Assembly: GCA_022495005.1 (NCBI GenBank)
Contig: JAGYXB010000375.1
Coordinates: 930,001-994,000, forward strand
Length of the DNA stretch: 64,000 nucleotides
Source of the DNA: Rhyacophila brunnea
Lineage: Eukaryota; Arthropoda; Insecta; Trichoptera; Rhyacophilidae
Direction of reading: 5' to 3'
Below are positions 59,350-64,000 of this stretch, piece after piece. Position 1 is the first letter of the stretch. Each line of letters begins with the position of its first letter. Made by a program: the position numbers and the translations under genes. Below the pieces are notes generated by a model that saw only the letters and a list, made by a program, of their open reading frames with translations, made no database searches and was not told where the DNA came from.

Positions 59350-59458
59350 TGACCTAATAGGTTAAGCAAGTGGCTGACATCCACTTCTCGTAAAAACGAA
59401 ATCTGTTAATACAAACCTTCACTCCGTGGAGGCCCATATGAACTTATTAGGATCGAAC
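59350..59458 (+). repeat. SINE-like family 1, 3' part
   Basis: GACCTAATAGGTTAAGCAAG, ACATCCACTTCTCGTAAAAA and TTAATACAAACCTTCACTCC match the body and tail of the copy at 50064-50275 in plus orientation. Confidence 0.6.
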
Positions 59459-59544
59459 ATGGTCGAAAAAAATGGTCCATTGTCACCAAGCGCGCATTTT
59501 TGAAAAATTATCCACAATATATATTATATAATTGATTTGAAAGC

Positions 59545-59740
59545 GGAGGAGGTGGCGTGGTTAAGGCGTCGCTTTAACAGCGGAATACAGCACTTTTACC
59601 AGATACATTCTCCATACCCAGACACTAAGAGGTGTCGCATACACAAATGGTTATCGAATGTGCATGGCTTAGCGCTCATAATTATTAGGATCGTTAGTGT
59701 CCGTTTGTGTCGTCCACGCGCTCGTTGCACTCATAAATTA
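59545..59740 (+). repeat. SINE-like family 2, copy 2, with A box
   Basis: GTGGCGTGGTTAAGGCGTCG resembles the 5' part of a serine- or leucine-type tRNA (A box). The sequence continues AGCGGAATACAGCACTTTTA as in the copy at 21385-21610, which retains the B box lost here. A shared body includes TCCGTTTGTGTCGTC. The 106-codon frame 59537-59857 is not a gene. Confidence 0.55.
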
Positions 59741-59869
59741 TCTTGGGCGTCCAATGTTTGCTTTAATATTTCGATGCGACATGCCGAAATGACAAAACAG
59801 CGTGGACTACATAAACGGATGCTAACGACGATCCTAATAATCATGACCGTTAGTTAGGCCACGCGCATT

Positions 59870-60190
59870 CGATAACTACTTGTCGATGCAACTGCTCACA
59901 ATAATTTGTTGGTGAGCACTCATAGTTATAAGTGCAGTCGATCGTTGGACTCAAGATGCGGAGTGTCTGGGTATGGGGAATATACCCGGATAATGGGAAT
60001 GTTCACGGTTCAGGTGATGAGAAGCTATAAGTAACTAGTTGGTCCGATAAATGTGAAAATGAATGGCAACTGCTAGCTTGTATTTACCCCGCCTCTTACT
60101 GTCGTGCTAAAATCAATAATAGTATGGATATTGTTTTTTTTTAATGTATCCAAACCCTCTTACTGTGAGCGCTTCTGAACTGCTTCATAG
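59870..60190. other. Spacer, nothing recognised
   Basis: No supported features. Confidence 0.4.
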
Positions 60191-60418
60191 TATGGTAACA
60201 TGTAAATTTTACGTATTACATTTCACCGTAGCACAGTTCACTGTGAGCTTTCTATAGCACGAGATGACAAAAATACGCGTTGTTTGTGGAGCATTGCAGA
60301 CAATAATGCTCCTTCAAGAATGAATACCTAACCAAACCTTACCTAAAATAACAAATAATCCAGTATATCAGCTATTTTCAAAATTGGTTTGCCGCTGGCT
60401 TCCTGTAAAACCGCGGAC

Positions 60419-61148
60419 CACTGGGTGTCAACTTGTGGCCCGTGGAGCAGTGAGAAAATAAAAATAATATCGAATGCTGTCGTTAGATATGTTAATTTCG
60501 CAAATTGAGATTCGATATTAGCTCAAGATTTTAAAAAGCACCGTGTGCTTTTTGCTGCATTTGCAACGCCATTCTCCGTAGACGTGAATTTATTACCGGG
60601 AAATTTACAAATGGAACATTGTGAAATATGTTGCGATGAACAGTTAAAGGAGACATTCCATCAGGTTGGTTTCGAAGAGTTTTACAAAACATTTATTTGG
60701 ATAAGGAGAAATTTCCTACATTTTACAAACATGTTCTAATGATGACTTCGCTATTTGGAAACACTTACACGTGTGAACTGCTTTTTAGTCGGATGAAGCA
60801 TATTTATCAAATCTCGAGTGAGAACACGAATCACTGATGTGCATTTGGAAAACTGTTTGCGTGTAGGAACAACCTCACTCGATATCGATATTGATGCACT
60901 TAGTTCTGCCACACAAAATCAAACTTCTCACTAAAATTTATTATTTTGTTTGTTTTTTATTATTTAAAAAAAGTCTAATCTAATAAATATGTTTGATTCT
61001 AATTTTTGTTTTATTTAATTAATATATATATAATATATAGATATATTTCTTTTTTGTTTTGTATAATAAAAAAAATCGGTTGTGCGGCCCGGTAGGAAAT
61101 CTCATTTTTAGAATCTGGCCCGGCTGCTGAAAAGGTTGGCCACCCATG
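60419..61148 (+). mobile_element. hAT element, about 730 bp, with transposase C-terminus
   Basis: Ends CACTGGGTGTCAACTTGTGG and, inverted, CATGGGTGGCCAACCTTTT, with GGCCCG-type subterminal motifs. CTGTAAAC lies just outside the right end, and CTGTAAAAC near the left with a short filler (CGCGGAC), so the duplication is imperfect but the interruption of family Y is clear. Confidence 0.7.
60545..60934 (+). pseudogene. hAT transposase C-terminal remnant
   Basis: Successive frames give FAAFATPFSVDVNLLPGNLQ, MEHCEICCDEQLKETFHQVG, FEEFYKTF; then KFPTFYKHVLMMTSLFGNTY, TCELLFSRMKHIYQ; then RITDVHLENCLRVGTTSLDI and a terminal stop at 60934. This is the complete C-terminal end of a ZBED5/SCAND3-type hAT transposase, including the YxCExxFSxMK and RLTDxHLxxCLRxxTT dimerisation blocks. 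At least two frameshifts occur. The catalytic part is missing. Confidence 0.8.
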
Positions 61149-61275
61149 CTGTAAACCGTATTTTATTTAGGCATGAATTTTATCTCAGTATTATACGACC
61201 CAAAGAGGTTGGACGGTCTTTAATTTACGACAATATATTTACGATACAACATTTCACGGTAAAGTGTGATACGGC

Positions 61276-61775
61276 GAACTACATACGTACAAATTTCCGG
61301 ACAGGACATAATATAATAACAACGGGCGACCGCTTGTGCCTGTGGATTTCGATAATATTAAAAAACCAATAAAACAGAGGAATTTTAATCCGGTATTAGT
61401 AAATGTAAATCTCCCCAATCATTGAACTCCGAATGGGCGAAGATTTATCCATTTTTGTTTGCAACGAGCAAGCTTGCAAGCGGCACTCAATAATCCAAGA
61501 ATGTATATAAAAACAACGTTAGTCATAATGAGATGTATGTGAAGACCATTATAAAATTATTATTGCTTTCAACAATCCTGGCTTCGAGATGAATATATTA
61601 TAAATATTTGGCGGCGATCAACCTGACGATGACAATGACCCCTCATTGCCTCCAAAGTCCATCGTTGCCGACATTTTTCTTGCCAGATCTAAAATTTTTC
61701 ATTAGCCATCATTAATTCTGCGAAAATCACAAAATGCATAACTATTCTAACTCACATACCTAATTGATTTGATTT
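61276..61775. other. Spacer, nothing recognised
   Basis: No supported features. Confidence 0.4.
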
Positions 61776-61779
61776 TTGA

Positions 61780-62340
61780 AGTTTTACTTCTTTTGGCGCG
61801 TTTGAAAAATCAGATCAGAGCGTATTTTTGGCGTGTGACATGTAACACATAATTTATTTTTTCACAGAAAAAAATGCACTCGATTGGATTCGAACCACCG
61901 ATTGTTCGGTTATCAGCCGAACGCGCTACCTTTACGCCACAGTATGATACTGCAATCGTGACGATTATACAGTATAATATTATAGTTTAGAATTGTTCCG
62001 TTGCCTAGGCAGCGAATTTATTATTGTCGGCCATTTTCAATTCCTTACGTAAACAAACTATTAAACGTCAGAGTGACATTTGGTACTTTAAAAATAAAAA
62101 CAACGAGAAACCATTATATAATTTAGTAATATAAGTTAAAGGGTATAGAAATATACCAACGGCGTTCCAATAAGCGGTCCTTTTTCTTGAGTGTGTAATT
62201 TAACAAGATGATTAAGAGCTAGCCAAAGAATCTAATTTATCACAAGTTTTGTTTTTGTTTTGTTACGCCAAAGAAGTATAACTTCTAACGCGCGTACATA
62301 AGTACACACCGATTTTTTTATATAACGGAGTTCTTCGGAA
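61780..62340. repeat. Family W repeat, copy 2
   Basis: Left GAAGTTTTACTTCTTTTGGC and right TACGCCAAAGAAGTATAACT are an inverted pair, followed by CACACCGATTTTTT as at 3075. The interior holds a tRNA-like sequence absent from copy 1. Confidence 0.5.
61875..61946 (-). pseudogene. tRNA-Ile-like pseudogene, anticodon position GAT
   Basis: On the minus strand GTGGCGTAAAGGTAGCGC (D arm), TTCGGCTGATAACCGAA (anticodon arm, perfect stem, loop CTGATAA) and GGTGGTTCGAATCCAAT (T arm with B box) are in the right order and spacing for a tRNA, and a run of T follows. The arms resemble eukaryotic tRNA-Ile(UAU), with the anticodon first base changed to G. The acceptor stem strands (CATACTG and CGAGTGC) do not pair, so it is probably a pseudogene or a SINE-like head. 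Confidence 0.6.
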
Positions 62341-62533
62341 CAACCTACTTCAATTATTTATTATTTATATAAATAAATGTACACATCATAATTAAGTAGA
62401 ACTATTGATGAATAAAATGGTGTATAAATTTGTTTATGTAAGTAATAAATAACTTAAGTACATAGGTTGTCTCAAAAACTACTTCTGTCTTCATTTAGCT
62501 GACGACATGTAAACATTATTTTTTTTTCGTCCA
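62341..62533. other. Spacer, nothing recognised
   Basis: No supported features. Confidence 0.4.
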
Positions 62534-62534
62534 C

Positions 62535-62708
62535 GTCCATCCTAATAGGATCATATGGGCCTCCAGAGAGTGGAGGTTTGTATTAACAAATTTTGTTTTT
62601 ACGAGAAATGGATGTCAGCCATTTGCCCAACCTATTAGGTCCATACCCTGAGTCAAACACAAATTGAAAAACAATATTTGTATTCGCCAGACCGAGGATT
62701 CGAACCTG
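62535..62708 (-). repeat. SINE-like family 1, copy with B box
   Basis: Minus strand CAGGTTCGAATCCTCGG (B box), then GGACCTAATAGGTTGGGC, CATTTCTCG, A-rich run and TTAATACAAACCTCCACTC. The head is cut at the junction with the next element. Confidence 0.6.
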
Positions 62709-62716
62709 GTTATATG

Positions 62717-63230
62717 TAGAGTTGGGTTTCGGGAATTTCCCGACGGGAATTCTCGAGAAATTTTCGAGATTTTCTATCCCGAATCACGAGAATTGAAATT
62801 TTTAACATTTCTTTATTATCAAATATTAATTGAAAAAACGGTTTTCTATATGGAAAAAGTGGACAGAATACACAAAAATCAAGGATTGATCGAGGCATTT
62901 AACACAATTAAGCCAAGCTCGACTCAAAATGAGCGCAATTTTTGCAACATCAGGGAATTTTGTGTCTCAAAAGCGTATACGATTGTCAGACACAGCGATT
63001 GACAGTCTGTGTTTTTTGAAATTCTATTTTAATACATACCTAATGTTTTAAATTATTTTTGTTTTCCTACTTCTATCGTGTTTGTCTTCTTACATAAATA
63101 AAAAAACGTATTTTTTTAGGTTTTTACAGGTTTTTTTGAAATTTCCCAATTTCTCAAGAATTCCCGAGAATTCTTTTCTGGAAATCCCGAATCTCGAGAT
63201 AGAGATTTCCTCGGGAAATATCCAACTCTA
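62717..63230 (+). mobile_element. hAT element with C-terminal remnant, 514 bp
   Basis: Ends TAGAGTTGGGTTTCGGGAAT and inverse TCCAACTCTA; flanks GTTATATG (62709-62716) and GTTACATG (63231-63238) match 7 of 8. Same family as 38625-39094. The frame carries PSSTQNERNFCNIREFCVSK, the other frame of the same dimerisation region, so both copies are frameshifted around the same site. Confidence 0.8.
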
Positions 63231-63350
63231 GTTACATGTATATTGTACGTATTAAATTTCGCCGTATCACAGTTCATCGTGAGCTGTCGTACCGAAAATA
63301 GATTGCCGTATAGCATTGAGATCAAAAAATAGGCGTTGTTCGTGAAGAAT
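63231..63350. repeat. Family Y fragment
   Basis: TACATGTATATTGTACGTAT, TTCATCGTGAGCTGTCG and GCCGTATAGCATTGAGATC follow Y order. Confidence 0.5.
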
Positions 63351-63593
63351 TGCAGACAGTACCTAATATTCCAATTTTATTACATTCAATATTAATATTT
63401 ATCTGATATTGATGGCTACGACTTGATACTTACGAGCACCTACTTGCTAACCGAGTTTTGAATTTTATATAAATACATATTTATATACGTTATGATTGAC
63501 AATTATTTTGTATTCCGTCAGTTTTTATCACGTATTTTTAAGTGTTTTATCTATAGATGAATTTGATCGCAATACTGTACGGTCATATGTACC

Positions 63594-63860
63594 CAGTGAC
63601 GTCCCTAGATAAAATGCCGCCCCATTTTTTATACAGTATTTTTATCATCCTTTTATGAGTGCAGTATCTAAGAAATGTGCTGTATGGATCCATTACTAAC
63701 AAAATATCAGACTAATTATTCGCAAATCTGCCCATGTCGTTTCTGGTTATCAAGGACGTCGAAGGGTAACGGCAGTAAACTAGATATCGCGAACCCGAAA
63801 AAACCAGTGAGCTGAATTTGTTAATGAAAAGATATTTTCGTTATTACTAAGTTAACACAT
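63594..63860. mobile_element. Family Q element, partial
   Basis: Starts CAGTGACGTCCCTAGATAAA after ACC, and the interior to 63860 matches 16860-17060 inverted (GTCGAAGGGTAACGGCAGTA). The other end was not seen before the window closes. Confidence 0.6.
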
Positions 63861-64000
63861 TTACTGCTGACCAGATAATTACTAATTAATTACCACATTT
63901 AAATATCATGTTAATTATATCTAATGGCCAACTAATGCAAACGCGCCAGTCGCGTTGTCAGCACTAAATGAGTTAATGTAGCTATGTCTATATATTCTAA

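Larger units (their letters stand above)
60195..61275. repeat. Family Y repeat split by a hAT element
   Basis: Y sequence runs from CACCGTAGCACAGTTCACTG through TTTGCCGCTGGCTTCCTGTA (60408), breaks, and resumes at 61149 with CTGTAAACCGTATTTTATTT and AGGTTGGACGGTCTTTAAT to ACATTTCACGGTAAAGTG (61270). The order is that of 5130-5425. Confidence 0.65.

Noticed and set aside
59537..59857. 106-codon frame at 59537
   Set aside because: It lies over a SINE-like repeat with tRNA-like head; the same DNA at 21385 does not keep the frame.

Overview
The window looks like repeat-rich intergenic DNA from an insect, most likely an aphid or a close relative. It is strongly AT-rich, the short motif TAGGTACCTA and its fragments recur throughout, and the recognisable coding remnants are all transposable-element proteins of kinds common in insects. 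The organism call is an inference from texture, not from a diagnostic gene. I found no host gene I can name, and no rRNA, CRISPR array, operon or bacterial feature. The open reading frames are short (140 codons at most).

Most of what can be explained is transposon wreckage. Named here by local letters, the main families are: M (about 590 bp, hAT-type, ends CAGTGGCGAAGGGTGGAGGT, eleven copies or fragments); V (hAT-type, ends CATGGCCCCCACA, seven copies, three with an alignable short reading frame); X and Y (AT-rich repeats with several copies each, often side by side); Z (near 7.3, 14.5, 19.6 and 55.9 kb); R (3.1 and 32.1 kb); S (palindromic, 13.1 and 54.2 kb); Q (hAT-type, ends CAGTGACGTCCC); W (2.4 and 61.8 kb); and two tRNA-derived SINE-like families. 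Single elements with clear 8-bp target duplications (hAT) lie at 10169-11491, 12105-12605, 16752-17122, 38625-39094, 42109-42678 and 54321-55293. Two hAT copies (10169 and 54321) and a third at 60419 keep decayed transposase of the ZBED5/GTF2IRD2 type; the 38625 and 62717 elements keep only the hAT C-terminal dimerisation region.

Other recognisable protein remnants are a Tigger/jerky-type pogo transposase (34533-35141), a mariner/Tc-type transposase (30420-30650, minus), an RTE-like endonuclease/reverse-transcriptase C-terminus (43068-43690), and LINE C-terminal zinc-binding regions at 18682-19130, 35326-35540 and 37735-37890 (minus). All are truncated or frameshifted, so none is expected to be active.

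Nesting is the dominant pattern: 7396-7722 inside Z, 10613-10969 inside a hAT transposase frame, 19539-20491 inside M, 34533-35141 inside X, 51868-52436 inside a 2.85-kb inverted-repeat element, 54321-55293 inside S, and 60419-61148 inside Y. In several cases the host sequence resumes exactly after the insertion, which gives a relative chronology. The least explained items are the 2.85-kb element at 50931-53782 with 30-bp identical terminal inverted repeats, the 785-bp element at 41070-41854 with repeated CCCCTAAAAT-type motifs, and a coding-looking stretch at 55987-56540.
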